Position numbers and translations under genes: made by a program. DNA of 64,000 bases from Lunularia cruciata. Lineage: Eukaryota; Streptophyta; Marchantiopsida; Lunulariales; Lunulariaceae. Positions within the stretch are counted from its first letter, which is position 1. Every line of letters starts with the position of its first letter. Below the pieces are notes generated by a model that had not been told where the DNA came from, searched no databases, and worked only from the letters and a program-made list of their open reading frames with translations. Shown piece after piece: positions 1 to 11,959 of the stretch. The DNA lies in NCBI GenBank assembly GCA_948567375.1, contig OX419755.1:52581001-52645000 (forward strand), in the 5' to 3' direction.

Positions 1-335
1 AACCACTAAGTCAAGGATCCCTTCACATGGGCTATCTTTGGACAATAGAAGAATCCAAAACAAAAAGGCTTGTGGATCAAAGAGTTCTCAATTCTTTCCT
101 CAAAGCCAAACACCTAGGAATAAAACCAAAATAGTACTTTAGAATCCAAAATAGTGGTGCTCATCTTTTCCACTTCCTCTAAAGTAAGATCATCTCTATC
201 TTAGCTATGACTAAATTTAGCTAATTATGACTAATCTAGAACAATCCTTTATCTCTATATAAATAATATCTCTCAAGTAATTGTGATACCAAACTAAATA
301 TCACAATAGCACATAATGCACAAATGGATGTTACA
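1..335 (-). repeat. RLG-A 3' LTR, partial
   Basis: It aligns by eye along its whole length with the right-hand half of the solo LTR at 46,232-46,923, including the TATA-like ctatataaataat stretch near 257 and the terminal tgttaca at 329-335. The bases beyond 335 form a purine-rich tract on the minus strand (TGAGGGTAAA), which fits a polypurine tract next to a 3' LTR. The other half of the LTR is outside the window. Confidence 0.85.
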
Positions 336-886
336 TTTACCCTCAGACTAAGAGTTCACTTTGTCCTCAATGTGAAGGTCTCTCTACCTTCAATGATACA
401 CATTGAACTTATCATGGTTAATCCTGTCAAAGTGTCTTCCTCCTAAGTCCTTGAGATCATAGGTGTAACTGCCTCACACCTTCTCCACTATGAAAGGTCC
501 AAAGTACTTAAGCAAAAACTTCTTTTGCACTCTCTTGAATCAAATGGAATTAACAACATTACACAAGCACCTTCTTTGAAGGGTTCTACCTTCTTCTTGC
601 CTTGCCTCTTATCATAGCTCTCCTTTTGTTTCCTTTGGGCTTGCTCCACATGAACCATAGTAACTGCTCTTCTCTCCTCCAATTCCATGACTTGATCCTT
701 CCTTGACTTCTTTGCATCAACTCCTTGTGCTTTCTTCTATCTCTTATGAATGCTTTGGAAGGTAGGAAGATCAAAGTGAATAGGTAAGGTAGACTTAATA
801 CCATAAACAAATTGAAATGGAGAACATTTGGTGGAAGTCTTCATGGATGTCCTATACTCCCACAAAATTGTATGAATCCTCTTCTC

Positions 887-1432
887 TCAATGATTTTTAA
901 CCCTCTCCATTTTTGCATCTTTGGCCAACATCATGCACAAGATCTGATTGGTTCTCTCTTCCAAGCCATTGGAATTTTGCTTATAGGATGTAGTTACTCT
1001 ATGTGTGATAGAGAAATATTGAAGCATGGCTATAGTAATGCTTCCTATAAACTCTCCTCCTCTATTAGAAACCAACTCGAAAGGGCACTTAAACCTAGTG
1101 ATAATGCGTTCATAAAGTAATCTCACAACTTCATCTTCATTCTTGTCCCTCAATGTTATAGCTTCAACCCACTTGGTAAGATAATCAATACCTACCACAA
1201 TGTACCAATTGTTCCTTAGAGTTCTATTGACAGGACATACAAAATCTATTCACCACTTCTCAAAACGTCCTAGCAATGGAATTGATCTAAGTGGTGGAGT
1301 GGAAGTAGAATTTTTAGCAACAGCTTGATAAACATGACAAGTTTTGCAATAATCAAGAAAATCCTCCTCCAATGGTAACCTGCATCTAGAATCTTGAAAG
1401 AAGTCACATTTCTTGCAAAGTGTCTTCCACAC
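887..1432 (-). pseudogene. RLG-A integrase segment
   Basis: Two minus-strand segments give integrase. The part at 1,250-1,432 has the DYCKTCHVYQ type half of the HHCC zinc-binding region. The part at 887-1,198 has the core GIDYLTKWVEA (first Asp), then ELVSNRGGEF, where the second catalytic Asp of the usual DRGxEF motif reads Asn, and then NGLEERTNQ with the catalytic Glu. The two parts are in different frames. Integrase inserts the cDNA into the host genome; with the Asp changed and the frame broken this copy is inactive. Confidence 0.85.
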
Positions 1433-1635
1433 ACTTAAATTTCATGAAACTCCTTTATGATTAAGATAGACTCTTCTTTACCAACTGCTCTTCAAAGTAG
1501 ACCATCTGCTCCTTGGTGAAAAATAATATCCTCCACCATTGTGTAAGGTCTAGATCTTGCTACAATGGCCTTCCTCTCCCTAGCATGCATCCCTTTTGGA
1601 TAGTTATCTCTTGTAACAAAGTCCACAATATACTT

Positions 1636-2300
1636 TTACTCCATTGGAACATCTTGGGTGATTGAGGTTGTCATGAGATCTTCATTTTGGAAGGAATCAT
1701 CCATTGGTTCATCTCCATCATGATCATAGGCCTTAGATAACAAATCAGCATTTGCATATTTCTTCCCTGGCCTATCCTCAATGGTGTGGTTGTACTTAGA
1801 CAAGAGTATCATCCACCTTGCTAGCCTCCCTTCCATTAGGCTTGTTGAAGATGTACTGCAAAGCCTTGTGGTCCATGACAATAGTGGCTTTCATTCCAAT
1901 CAAGTAGTGTCTAAACTTCTTGAGACCAAAGATCACTACCAAGCCTTCTCTCTCCACAACAAAGTAGTTCATTTTTGCTGAAACCCTTTGCCTACAAGCA
2001 TAAGCTATTGGATGATCATGCCCATCTTGGTCTAATTGACTAAGAGTGCATCCTATAGTTACATTGGAAGCATTAGTGTAGAGGATGAAAGGCTTAATCT
2101 AATCAGGTTTAGCAAGAATTGGAGCTACAACAAGGACTGCTTGAGCTCCTCAAAAGTGTTTGAGAGCCTCCTTGTCCTCCAAAATCACCATGTATTCTAT
2201 TCCCTTCTTCATGTAGATGGTCAATGCATATGCCTTGTTAGAAAATGAGAAGATTAACCTCCTATAATATCCAACCATCCCCAAGAATTGGCATAACTTC
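1636..2300 (-). pseudogene. RLG-A RNase H segment
   Basis: Minus-strand translations across several frames give an RNase H and connection region: an EREGL/VIFGLKKF stretch near 1,950, a VMDHKALQYIFNKPNG stretch near 1,870, and ARWMILLSKYNHTIEDRPGKK near 1,760-1,820. These are the usual motifs after gypsy RT. Stops break the reading frame. RNase H removes the RNA template strand during reverse transcription. Confidence 0.75.
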
Positions 2301-2457
2301 GTCAAGCTTGAAGAGAATGGAAGGTCTGAGATTTCCTCACCTTCTCAAGGTCGATTGCTATTCCATCCTTGGAGATGATGTGCCCCAAAAGTAGACTTTC
2401 TTCACAATCAAAAATGCACTTCTTTGGGTTGAGTGATGCATTTGCTTCATCCGAGCA

Positions 2458-2934
2458 TTACAAAACCTTGATCAAGTGCTCTTCCTTGCTCCTATAGACA
2501 CAAAAGTCATCTATAAAGTCTCTCATAAATTTCCCAATGAAATGTTCAAACATCTTGTTCATGAACCATTGGAATATGGATGGAGAATTGCAAAGCCCAA
2601 AAGGGATGACCTTGAAAGCATAAGTCTCCCAAGGTATGGTGAATGTGGTGAGTTGTTGATGCTTTAGTGCAATCTTGATTTGGTTATACCCATTATAACC
2701 ATCTCCAAAACTATATCTGTCTTGACCTACAACCTCCTCCAAGATCTCATCAATTAATGGCAAAGTGTAATAGTCATTCTTAGTAATAGCATTGAGCTTC
2801 TTGTAATCCACACATACCAAAAAATTGCCAAGTTTTTTCCTCACAACCACACTTAGAGACATCCATTCTAAAGTCTCCAAATCAAAGATAAATTTGGCCT
2901 CCTTGAGCTTATCAATCTCCTCCTTCATAACCAA
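2458..2934 (-). pseudogene. RLG-A reverse transcriptase segment
   Basis: A 158-codon open stretch holds the gypsy RT fingers and palm: VCVDYKKLNAIT, the YTLPLIDEIL turn, a YNQIKIA stretch, PFGLCNSPSIFQ, and the catalytic FIDDFCVY box near its end. The Asp pair of the active site is kept. It lines up with the RT of the second family member at 59,878-60,513. The upstream end (EEIDKLKEAKFIF) is the normal start of the RT domain. It is flanked by frame breaks and is a pol remnant. Confidence 0.9.
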
Positions 2935-2963
2935 GATATTGGTGGACTAATGCAATGTTTCTT

Positions 2964-3704
2964 TTAGCGGACTGGTCTTGCATGTGATTCCACCTCAATC
3001 TTGTGCTCCTCCAAGGTGACTTCCTTTAGATCCTTGTGACTGAAAACAAATACATGGATGAACTTGTGGAAAATCTCCTCAAATCTTACCTTCTCCTCCT
3101 TGGTAACATTTGGACCATACTTGAGGGTATATAACCTCCTCTCTATCTCCTCAAGTGTTAATGGTGATTTATTTGGGTCCCTCAGAACCTTTGGCTTAGG
3201 TGAAAAATCCATAGCATACAAGGGATACACCTCTAAATCAGATTAAAATTCATCCTCCTCCATGTTTAAGTCCACACCTGAAGCTCCTTCTTCTAAATTT
3301 GAGTCCCAATAATCAAAAGATGGTATATCTAAATGTGAAGTGTAGGTGGTGTTAGTCATAAGAACTATGACTCTGTGGTTTGATGGCCCAATCCTTAAGT
3401 ACCTTTTGTGACTTCAACCAATTGTGCATCTTGCTCTCAACCATGGCCTCCCAAGAAGCAAATCATAGCTTAAATCCTTCAAGACTTAGAAAGTCATGAG
3501 ATTTTGAATTCCCATAACTAAAACTACCGCCTTATCCATCACCCCTACTGGCCAAACATGTTGCTTTTTTGCCATGCTCACCATAAATGTTGAAATTCTA
3601 GAGGATATCATATCCAACTTATTCATCAACCTCTCTAACATGGCATTCACTATAGATCCTCCATTAACAAGTGCATCATTGATGTTATGACCATTCACTC
3701 TCAC
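2964..3704 (-). pseudogene. RLG-A protease and protease-RT linker
   Basis: The stretch at 3,486-3,704 contains NDALVNGGSIVNAM, the retroviral-type aspartic protease active-site region (usual form LVDGGSxVN), with the catalytic Asp read as Asn. The stretch at 2,964-3,230 is the linker before RT (FSHKDLKEVTLEEHKIE). The second family copy near 61,060 has lost about 208 bp here. Protease cleaves the Gag-Pol precursor; this copy lacks the active-site residue. Confidence 0.75.
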
Positions 3705-3890
3705 ATCAATCTTGGAGGCATATTCACAAGTCTCCCATTGATACTAGAGCTCTTGCTTCTTGTAGAACTCAAACCACCTCTAAGCTCCTTTGTCAAGGTA
3801 GGATCCAAAGCGATTAGTTGACCCACTTGATGTTAGCATTGTGATTACCAACATCTTCCAACACATTGTAGTTCCATTGTTGCTTTGAGA

Positions 3891-5129
3891 TCAAGAAGTC
3901 CCCCATCTCCAACTTATTCCTTGGAGTCTTTGTTGTTGATGGTGTTGAAGTGCTAGTGTGAGTGCTTCTAGTAGGCATAGGAGTATCCTTGCTAGGAGTA
4001 AATCCTTGAGAAGAGTGTACATCTTATGCAAAATGAGCTCACTTCTTCTCTTGTGCAAAACATCCAAATTAAAACCTTTGGAGTTTGAGCTCTCCTCCTT
4101 CTCATACTTGCTCTCAACCACATCTATGGATGCTATCCCCTTTCTTTTTTTTAGATTAGGAGCCACTTGAGTTTCACTTCCTCCCTTTTGCCTTCTATTG
4201 GCTCTCTCATAACCCCTTCCTCCATGGTAAATGGAATTTGGGCAATTTCTTTGGATATGACCTCTTCCTCCACGACCAAAACAATTTTTATCATTGAGAT
4301 TGTTGGTTGGTTGCTTGGCATCATCTAAATGGATAGTTTCCATAACTCCTAGTTCCTCTCCCTACATTCTGATCCACCTCTAACTTCTCCCATTATTGCA
4401 CAACATTGATCTTGAGATCTGCAAGTTATTTTATGATGCGTGAAGTGGATCTTTTGGTAGAGGTGCAAGAACTGGAGCAACTACTATTTGTGGTGCAACC
4501 CTTGCTACCAAAAGATCAGAAGTTCCACCATAATTTTAGCCTTGAGGAGGACGCACAGCCTCCTTCACTACCAGATCACTCTCATCTCCTTTCAAACTCT
4601 CCTCCATACAAATTGCAATCTTGATAGCTTCAACCTTGGAAGAAGGTTTCTCATATCTCACCTTGCTTTTAATATGTGATCTCAACCCTCCCACAAAATT
4701 ATTGTTCAGCATGGCTCCTATGCCAATCATAATAGTCCCCACATCATCCCCACCCTTCCTCAACACTATGCAAAATCTAGACTCTAGCTTCTACTCTCTT
4801 TCTACATAGACTCTCACTTTCTTTCCATCTCCTTGTTTGAAGAAGGTAACCTCACTCATCAATCTCTCATAACTCTCATATGGAAGAAAGTTCTCAATGA
4901 GGGCTAAAGTCAAACTCTCCCAAGACTCTTCTTGCCCATCTCTCCTTTCTTTCTTTGGGTATTTTGACTCATACCATGTAAGGGCTTCATCTTCAAAGAA
5001 ATCTGGTAATAATGAGGCCCACTCATTCTTCCTCCTGTGATTGTTTCTTATGCAATCTCTCTTGAACTCTCTCACAAATACCTCTACATCTTCTCCATCC
5101 TTGCCAAAGAAAACCAGAATTTTCCTCAT
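3891..5129 (-). pseudogene. RLG-A gag
   Basis: Three minus-strand pieces (4,791-5,129, 4,536-4,766, 3,891-4,343) give a Gag protein. The first has the retrotransposon gag core (VFVREFKRD, ALTWYESKYPKK, LTLALIENFLP). The last has a degraded CCHC zinc knuckle, CFGRGGRGHIQRNC, in which the second Cys reads Arg. The same pieces in the same order occur at 61,251-62,191. Gag forms the particle that encloses the RNA. Confidence 0.85.
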
Positions 5130-6335
5130 CTTAGCCTCTCACTATCTTTCTCTTTTCTCTCACTCTATAACTAAGTCAAGTAAGCCACTTCTTTCCTTCA
5201 ATCTCTTTCTCTAAAAGGTCAATGGATGTGAACCTGCCTTCTATCTCTTCTCTCTACATGAAAGCATTTAGATTCACTCTTTCCTCCAAGTGGTGTATAT
5301 TTTTGGATCCTCTCAACAATCTCTTCAAATTCTATTCTAAACTCTCTTTTCCTCAAATCCACCCGTACAATCACCTCAAACCTTTAGGGAACCTTGCATA
5401 GACTCAATTTCTATTCTTGATGACCCTCCATGTTTCCAAGATGAGTCTAAACACTCAAACATGCTTTTTGTTGCTCTCACACTCCTCATGCATGAGATCT
5501 CAACTCTGAAAAATTGACCTCTCCTCACTATGTTATTTGATTCTCTTAATTGATATGTCATAGTCCTTTGAATTTTTCACAGTTGATAAAAATCTTAGGG
5601 TGTTCTTTCTTGAAAAATTTCAGATCTTTTCATTGAGCCATTTGGCTAAGAAACTTTCTATTCAGTAGATATATTTCAAATTTGATCTAAGAATCACTCC
5701 CTTACTTCAAAAATTCATTACTTTATAGGAAAAAGTGATCTCTCTCTAATTCTTGAGCCAAAAGATAGAATTCTATGTACTGAATTTTCTTACAAAATTT
5801 CAAAATATTCTATTGAAAATTGAATAAATGGTAGACTCTATACAAATTTCTAGAGAGCATGCAATTTCAAGAGCAATTTACCCTATCAACTTTCAGAAAT
5901 TCTAGCTTAGTGCGTGTATTAGTTCTCACAATAATTTTAAGTTTAGTAATTGAAGGATAACCCAGGTTATCATGTGTAGAGATTTCAAGTCTGGATTTCA
6001 AAATTGAGATTTTGCCCAAAATCATTGTATTCACCAAAATCTACAATCCAACTCACACAATCTCCCCAAATCCTCTCATGTGTACACAATGTACAATATC
6101 ACCTCAAAGACATGAGGTGATACAAAGTACATGAGGTAACTACAAAGTATCCAAATGGGTCTTGGTTCTTGGACATAAGTTCAGGCCTCTCCTCCCCTAA
6201 TATTCTCTCCAAATGAGCTCTCATAGCCTCCTTTTGTCTAATATAGAATTGTACGTGGAACATTATTGTACCTTCTAGAGAGGTCACAACAATGTTATGA
6301 CCTCTCTAGAAAAACTAGAGAAACTGAAACAAAAA
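5130..6335 (-). other. RLG-A gag N-terminus and 5' leader, no intact ORF
   Basis: Just upstream of gag on the minus strand are fragments of an extra N-terminal reading frame (for example 5,376-5,561). These also occur in the plus-strand family fragment at 18,430-18,780 and at 62,539-62,857. The rest is an AT-rich leader of about 900 bp with no coding signal. It adjoins the 5' LTR at 6,336. The bases next to the LTR (minus strand CTCACA then TTTTTG) are shared by other family copies but do not match the standard initiator-Met primer site. Confidence 0.6.
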
Positions 6336-6680
6336 TGTGAGCCGGTCTATCTCTCACTCAAGATGAACTTGTGATGGCTATTATGGTAGCACACTATGGA
6401 CTAAGAAGACAAAGAACTCCAATTCCATCATACCCTTCCAAGGCTAAGACTACAAAACTCAAGACATTGCTCACTAGAGAATTCAATGCAAGAGAAATAG
6501 TGAGGATGGATGAGTACCTCCTCACCCCTAGTTTATATAATTGTGAAATAGTTCTGCACCAAAGTTACTTATTACTAGAGTAACTCAAGTTAGTAGGCTA
6601 AAAGTCAAATAAATTCAAAAGGCTAAAGGAATAGCCATACTCACGGGAGTATTTTCCTAAGCATGTGGTCCTACCTAGAC
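6336..6680 (-). repeat. RLG-A 5' LTR, truncated
   Basis: It starts at tgtgagccgg on the plus strand, as do the solo LTR at 46,232 and the LTR at 63,682, and follows the solo LTR closely to about 6,680. The two sequences then part: the solo LTR continues to 46,923, while here RLC-1 sequence takes over. About half of the LTR is missing. Confidence 0.85.
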
Positions 6681-6750
6681 CATTCTCTTGGTTTATCCAC
6701 ACTCTTCTCTCTTGTGTGTGCTATGAGATTCTTGATATGGTATTAGAGAA
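6681..6750 (+). repeat. RLC-1 5' LTR remnant and primer-binding site
   Basis: The bases at about 6,738-6,750 read tggtattagaga, close to TGGTATCAGAGC, the complement of the 3' end of initiator Met-tRNA used by most plant copia elements. The preceding 55 bp or so, unlike the RLG-A LTR, would be the last part of the 5' LTR. The rest of that LTR is gone. Confidence 0.65.
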
Positions 6751-7799
6751 ATAAAGAGCATAGAGAGCCTTGGAGCAAGCAAGGGAAGTGCAGCTTGGAG
6801 AAAGCAATCCTTGCTATGGTGCAGTAGCAAGATGTTTTGCTTAACCAAGAATTCCATCAACCAAAAGATATTGAAAAGAGGTGCAAATAGTATGCATTAC
6901 CAAACCTTCCATTTACGTTTTTGAGGGCCAAGATGAATTTTTTGACCAAAATTACATCATCTAGCCTCTTCTGGATTGTTTGGTTTAGAAGTGTCAAATT
7001 TAGTTGTCTACTAAGTTTCAATGCAATCAGAGATTTTGATCACAAATTCTTTGAAGGCCAATATCTTCCAAATGGAAACTCCCTAGATTCTCTACATAGG
7101 AAATATTACTAGTGTAAGAGAGTGAGACATCAGCCCAAGCAAATTGGAGCAAAAATTTACACTTTTAGTTTTACATTTACACTTTGATTTTGCCTTCAAA
7201 ATTTGAAATCCATGGTTTTCTTGATGTTTCTTGGCATGTTTTGCTTTTCATCACTGTCATTGAGGTCTCTTTTTGTCCACTGCACTTTGAACATATGTTT
7301 TTCTTGCATTTTGTGACAAATTCTTGACTTTATTGTCTTCTTTTGGGCTGGACAGATGTACGCATTAAGAGTAGTGCAGGATCAAGACCAGAGTTGTCAT
7401 CATGAGTGGAGGATTATCCTCTATTAGAGTAGATAATTGAGGAGTTAATTTTCTTGTTTGTGTATAGATCAACCATGGCTGAATTTAGTATGAGCTCAAT
7501 CGCATGCAAGCAGCTTGCAAGGGCAATTATGTTCTGTGTAAACTGCACATGAAGTATTTCCTAATGGGATAAGAACTATGGGAGATTGTCACAAGGAGAA
7601 GATGAAACCAAAAGGAGATGATAAGAGCCCAAAGGTGAGAAAATAGAAGAAGCAAGCCAACCAAGTCTTGCACGACCTTATGATTTCCATTTGGTCCTTT
7701 ATGTGTGGTTATGTTCAAGATATAGAGACACCACAAGGTGCATAGGAGGTGATGGAGAAGGTATTTGAGACATCTACCAAGGTGTTCAAGTTGCAAGTG

Positions 7800-8330
7800 A
7801 AATATAGCTCCATGGTGTCAAGAAGGGGTCACAATCAAGGAACAAGTACATTCTATCCATAAGAAGTATTGTTGACCAACTTGGCAACATTGGAGTCACA
7901 ATAGATGATGAAAATTTGACCATGATTACCTTACAAGGATTGGGTCTTGAATAGCAATCTTTTCAAACGTCAATTGTTGTGCGTGAGACTTTTCCTTCAT
8001 TTCAAGATCTGACCCCCTTGTTTGTAAGTGAAGAAATGTGATTAACAATAAACCAATGATCTTCCTCTAATTTGAAGTAGCAAGATCAGGCTTTATATGC
8101 AGAGGTAGAGGCTATAGACATATTTGTGGACATGGGAGTTTCCAACACAATAGTAATTGAGGAGATGCTCATGGACATCGACATCAACATCCCTGTCATT
8201 ACCAAATCTATGGACTGACCCAACCACAATAGAGTCAAGATTCAAATAGGAGCAAAGGTTACATTCTCCTTGGGTGATGTAACCATTGTGGTGCAAAAGG
8301 CCATTATGCTCATGATTGTCACAAGCGGCA
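7800..8330 (+). pseudogene. RLC-1 gag with intact CCHC zinc knuckle
   Basis: Translation around 7,840-8,020 gives a copia gag (UBN2-type) stretch including SIRSIVDQLGNIG and MITLQGLGLE, then a stop. At 8,278-8,319 one frame encodes CNHCGAKGHYAHDC, a perfect CX2CX4HX4C zinc knuckle that binds RNA in Gag. The frames before and after differ, so the gene is broken. Confidence 0.7.
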
Positions 8331-8439
8331 ACAACAACACTTTATATTGGTCAAGGCTATATTGCTCAACAGAATTTTGCAACTTGTGATTTTGACAACT
8401 ACAATGATCTTGAAGAAAGGAGCCTATTGACAATGACCT

Positions 8440-9863
8440 ATGTCATAAAGACTATGGTGCAGCCCATTGAGGAGTGGTAAATTGAGTCTAAAGCTAGCAA
8501 CCATATGATAGCACATCAAGATTGCTTCAATCATTTTGGACAAGTTCCACATCCCGTTGTGATTGTTATAGGCAATGATACCCAACATCAAATCACTCGT
8601 AGGGTAAAATGCCTATTGTTGCCTCAAAATCTAAGATCTCAGCCTTATGTGATGTTTTCTTTGTACCAACCATCACTTGCAATCTTGTCTCAATAGGCCA
8701 GCTTGTGGAGTCAAGGTATCAAGTTTTGTTCAATCTAGATGGTTGTGTGATTCAAGGTATAGCTATGTAGACAATAATAGTTATAGTGACTAGATGTGGT
8801 AAACTGTTCAAACTAGATATCATAATGCCTCATATCTAGGCAGCAATGTATGGACAAAGTAGATTGCAGATGACTGATATGCAGATTTGGCATAATCACC
8901 TTGGCCACATGAACATCCAAAAGCTGAAGAAACTGCCAAACACTACTATAGTTTCAAGTAATCTACACTTTACATGTAGCAATAGTCTAGAGACATGCCC
9001 CGCTTGTCAATATGGAAAATAAGCTAGGCAGCCCTTCAGTCACCGAGAAAAATGTGACACTAAACTACTTGAGTTGGTGCATAGTGATGTATAGACAGCT
9101 TTAACATCCAAATTCAGTGGTCTTAGTACTTTATGTCCTTCACAAATGATTTCTCCAGATTCACTTGGGTGTATTTCTTGAAGCAAAAATCTGATATGTT
9201 TTCTGTTTTCCAAGCCTTGAAGACCCTTGTCGAGAAGCAATCTGGACACCATATCCTTCAGTTCAGGTCAGATGGAGGAGGTGAATACCTATACATACAA
9301 TTCACAACATACTTATCATGACATCCAATGCCAGCAAAACTGTAGTTATAGTCAACAACAAAATGGAGTTATAGAATGCAATAATCATCATGTAGTAGAG
9401 GCCATGTACACTATGCTAAACAAGACTATTTGCCTAAAATCTACTAAGTAGAAGCCATTGTGTGTGCAGTTTACCTGATGAATTGATGTCCATCCATAAT
9501 AGTGCCTTCTTGCACCCCCATGGAGGTATATATGCGCATAAGCATGACCTGAAACATTTGAAAATCCTTAGTTGTGTGTATTTTGTGCATATTCTAGATG
9601 AGAAGCACACAAAGCTTGATCCCAAAGCTATGTGTTGTATATTCTTATGCTATGCTCTCCACGCAAAGGGATATAAATGTTTTGATCCCTCCATGCAAAA
9701 GCTTTATGTGTCTAGGGATGTTGTGTTTGATGAGCAGAAGGCTTGGTATGCACCACCCAAGCCTCTTCTTGCTCCTTGGTTGCTTATTGAAGGAAAGCAT
9801 GTTGACCAGCTGATAAAACTCATTATTGATGGTAATGGCGTGATAAAAGCTTCAGATGTATAA
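8440..9863 (+). pseudogene. RLC-1 protease region and integrase
   Basis: From 8,880 the frames read WHNHLGHMNIQKLKKLP (gag-pre-integrase, HHCC zinc site), followed by CPACQYGK, ELVHSDV (first catalytic Asp), FRSDGGGEY (second Asp) and an N-x-V-I-E-C stretch near 9,365. The integrase tail at 9,462-9,863 contains LDPKAMCCIFLCY, GYKCFDPSMQKLYVSRDVVFDE, a standard copia C-terminal signature. Weak protease-like sequence precedes it at 8,480-8,800. Several stops interrupt the whole. Confidence 0.8.
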
Positions 9864-10139
9864 TATCCATGGTCTAATAGAGTATGCTATAGACCAGAAT
9901 CTGATCCAAAAACTAGCAGTAGTGCAGGTTTTGATGCTCACACTTTACATTGCACTAGAGATGCCACAAGTGTGGTGGCAGATGCAAAAGGTAGTGTTGA
10001 TGGATCTATAGTAGACCATTTGCCTCAATGATCATACTAAGTCAAACATCCAATTCAAATACTCATTCATGAGAGTTTCCTTGGCTCTTATCATGCATAT
10101 ATGATGAACATGCTCCACGAATAAGAGCAAAATACTATT

Positions 10140-10925
10140 CAAGAAGCATTGTAGAATGAAAAATGGGTGGTAACTATGGATGAGGACATTGCCGCCTTGA
10201 GCAAACAATGAAGATGGGAGTTAGTGGACTTACCACCTGGTAAGAAGGCAATTAGATGCAGATGGGTGTACAAGATTAAGCAAAACCAGGATGGTTTGGT
10301 AAGCAAGTACAATGCTAGGTTGGTAGTCAAGGGTTATGCACAAGATCATGGAATTGATTATGATGAGACATTTAGTTTCGTTGCTAAGATGGCTACTATT
10401 TGAATAGTAATAGCAATAGTAAGTAGTAAGCATTGGAAGTTGCATCAAATGGATGTGAAGAATGCCTTCTTGAATAGAGATCTTCAAGAAGAAGTGTATA
10501 TGGTGTAGCCACTTGGGTATAAAGACCTAGGTTCTTCAACTCAAGTGTGCAGGTTGTATAAGGTTTTATATGGACTCAAGCAAGCTCCCTAGACCATGCT
10601 ATGGTAAGATCGCTTGTGTTTTGCAGGAGTTTGGGTTCAATGTGTGTGATTTAGACTCCTCACTCATTTTCATTACAATCTTTGTAGACGATTTGATTGT
10701 GAGTGGGGGTTGTGAGAAGCATATTCAACAAATTAAGCATAGGCTGTAGGTTGAGTTTGAGATGAAGGATTTGGGGAAGTTAAGATATTTCCTTGCAATT
10801 GAGTTCATCAAGGATGGTGAAAATATGCGGCTATTGCAACAATATTAGGCTATTGACATGCTTGTCAACTATGCTATAACAACTTTCAAGCCAATCTCTA
10901 CACCCTTAGAATAAAAATTCAAAGT
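10140..10925 (+). pseudogene. RLC-1 reverse transcriptase
   Basis: Frames read WELVDLPPGKKAIRCRWVYKIK, KYNARLVVKGYAQ, GIDYDETFSFVAKM, HQMDVKNAFLN, then the catalytic FVDDLIVSGG near 10,680 and EFEMKDLGKLRYFLAIEF. This is the standard copia RT order. Stops occur throughout (for example at about 10,207 and 10,402). Confidence 0.85.
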
Positions 10926-11069
10926 TGAGTCCTATTGAGGGGGAGATGCTTGAAGATCATGTTATGATGGATGGTGGGGAGTTTGATCTATCTCACTATC
11001 ACTAGACCAGACTTGAACTACATTGTGGAACTTGTGAGTTAGTTCATGTAGACTCCTTGGCAGCTATAT

Positions 11070-11325
11070 CTTGATGCAATATGGAGGATTATGCAATATG
11101 GAGGATTATGCAATATGTGAAGCTCATTATATAGTTTGGACTTCATTACATAGCCATAGAGAGTGTGAAATTGTGTGGATTCTTAGATGCAGATTGGGCA
11201 AGGAGTACTTTGGACAAGTGGTCCACATTTGGCTATGATTTCAATTGGGAGAATGGAGCTATTAGCTGGTCCTCAAAGAAGCAAGCTATGGTATCCTTGT
11301 CTTCTTGTGAGGTAGAGTATAAAGG
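11070..11325 (+). pseudogene. RLC-1 RNase H, cut off
   Basis: The frame reads LDADWARSTLDKWSTFGY, GAISWSSKKQAMVSLSSCEVEY, the usual copia RNase H core (DADWAG..RRSTSGY..SWxSKKQ..VxLSSxEAEY). It stops at about 11,325 where the RLG-B LTR begins. A 17-bp unit (atgcaatatggaggatt) is tandemly repeated at about 11,072-11,110, a small local slippage. Confidence 0.8.
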
Positions 11326-11891
11326 TGTAACCCTAGAACTGTAATAGCCGTAGAAGCACACAATCTTGGAACTCTAAGAAAACTTTGATGTCTTTATTAT
11401 ATAATAAAAAGGAACCCTCAAAAAGAGTTACACAATTAGGTTAGATACATGGATTGGTGATATTTCAGCAAGCTACACCTTTAGATTAGCTACATGGATT
11501 GGTGACATGTTGATCTTTGTTCTATTTGGTTGGTCAAACTTGAATCTTTGGGGAATCTTTCTATATGAAGCTCAAAATAGCATGGGTGAGGTATCATTTG
11601 AAAGAGAATAACATGGATGAGGTACCATCTTGATGAGAGAAACAAGGAGAGAGAAGGCAATGCTTTCTCACCAAAGGAAGGTAAAAGTCCATTTTTTAGG
11701 ACTAATTCTTTTGTTTGGGCCTCCAAAATTGACTTTGGGATTTTTGGTTTTTACTTCTACCCTATTAGAAAAAAATCTTCTTTTAGTGACTAATGTATAT
11801 GATCTTCTTAGACAATCATGTATAATATCTCTAAAGATATTACCAAATCAATTTTCACCTATAGCTAATTTGTCTAGCTAATGATATTACA
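11326..11891 (-). repeat. RLG-B 3' LTR
   Basis: On the plus strand it runs from tgtaacc (11,326) to ttaca (11,891), so it has TG...CA ends. The adjoining bases at 11,892-11,906 (minus strand AAATGGGGGGAGGTT) are a textbook polypurine tract, which fixes this end as the 3' LTR. The outer flank is aaagg, one half of a possible target duplication whose partner is lost. Confidence 0.8.
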
Positions 11892-11906
11892 AACCTCCCC
11901 CCATTT
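11892..11906 (-). other. RLG-B polypurine tract
   Basis: On the minus strand a run of G and A with six consecutive Gs lies directly beside the LTR start TGTAATATC. This is the RNase H-resistant primer for plus-strand synthesis in LTR retrotransposons. Confidence 0.8.
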
Positions 11907-11959
11907 AAGATGCAACATCCTTGTTATGAAGTTGGTGTTCAAAAGATTGCAATACTATG

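Larger units (their letters stand above)
1..6680 (-). mobile_element. Ty3/gypsy retrotransposon RLG-A, near full length, degenerate
   Basis: Read on the minus strand, the order is 5' LTR (6,336-6,680, cut short), leader, gag, protease, reverse transcriptase, RNase H, integrase and 3' LTR (1-335, running off the window). The order RT before integrase defines Ty3/gypsy. Every coding domain is recognisable but split by stops and frameshifts, so the copy cannot be autonomous. A second copy of the family lies at 59,837-64,000, a 5' fragment at 17,065-18,940 and a solo LTR at 46,232-46,923, so the family was active repeatedly here. The right end stops at about 6,680, where the copia element RLC-1 begins. 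Confidence 0.9.
6681..11325 (+). mobile_element. Ty1/copia retrotransposon RLC-1, highly degraded
   Basis: Plus-strand order is a short LTR remnant, primer-binding site, gag with zinc knuckle, protease region, integrase, RT and RNase H. Integrase before RT defines Ty1/copia. All domains are broken by many stops. The 3' end stops within RNase H at about 11,325, where the 3' LTR of RLG-B begins, and no continuation was found. This looks older than RLC-2 because its frames are far more decayed. Confidence 0.85.
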
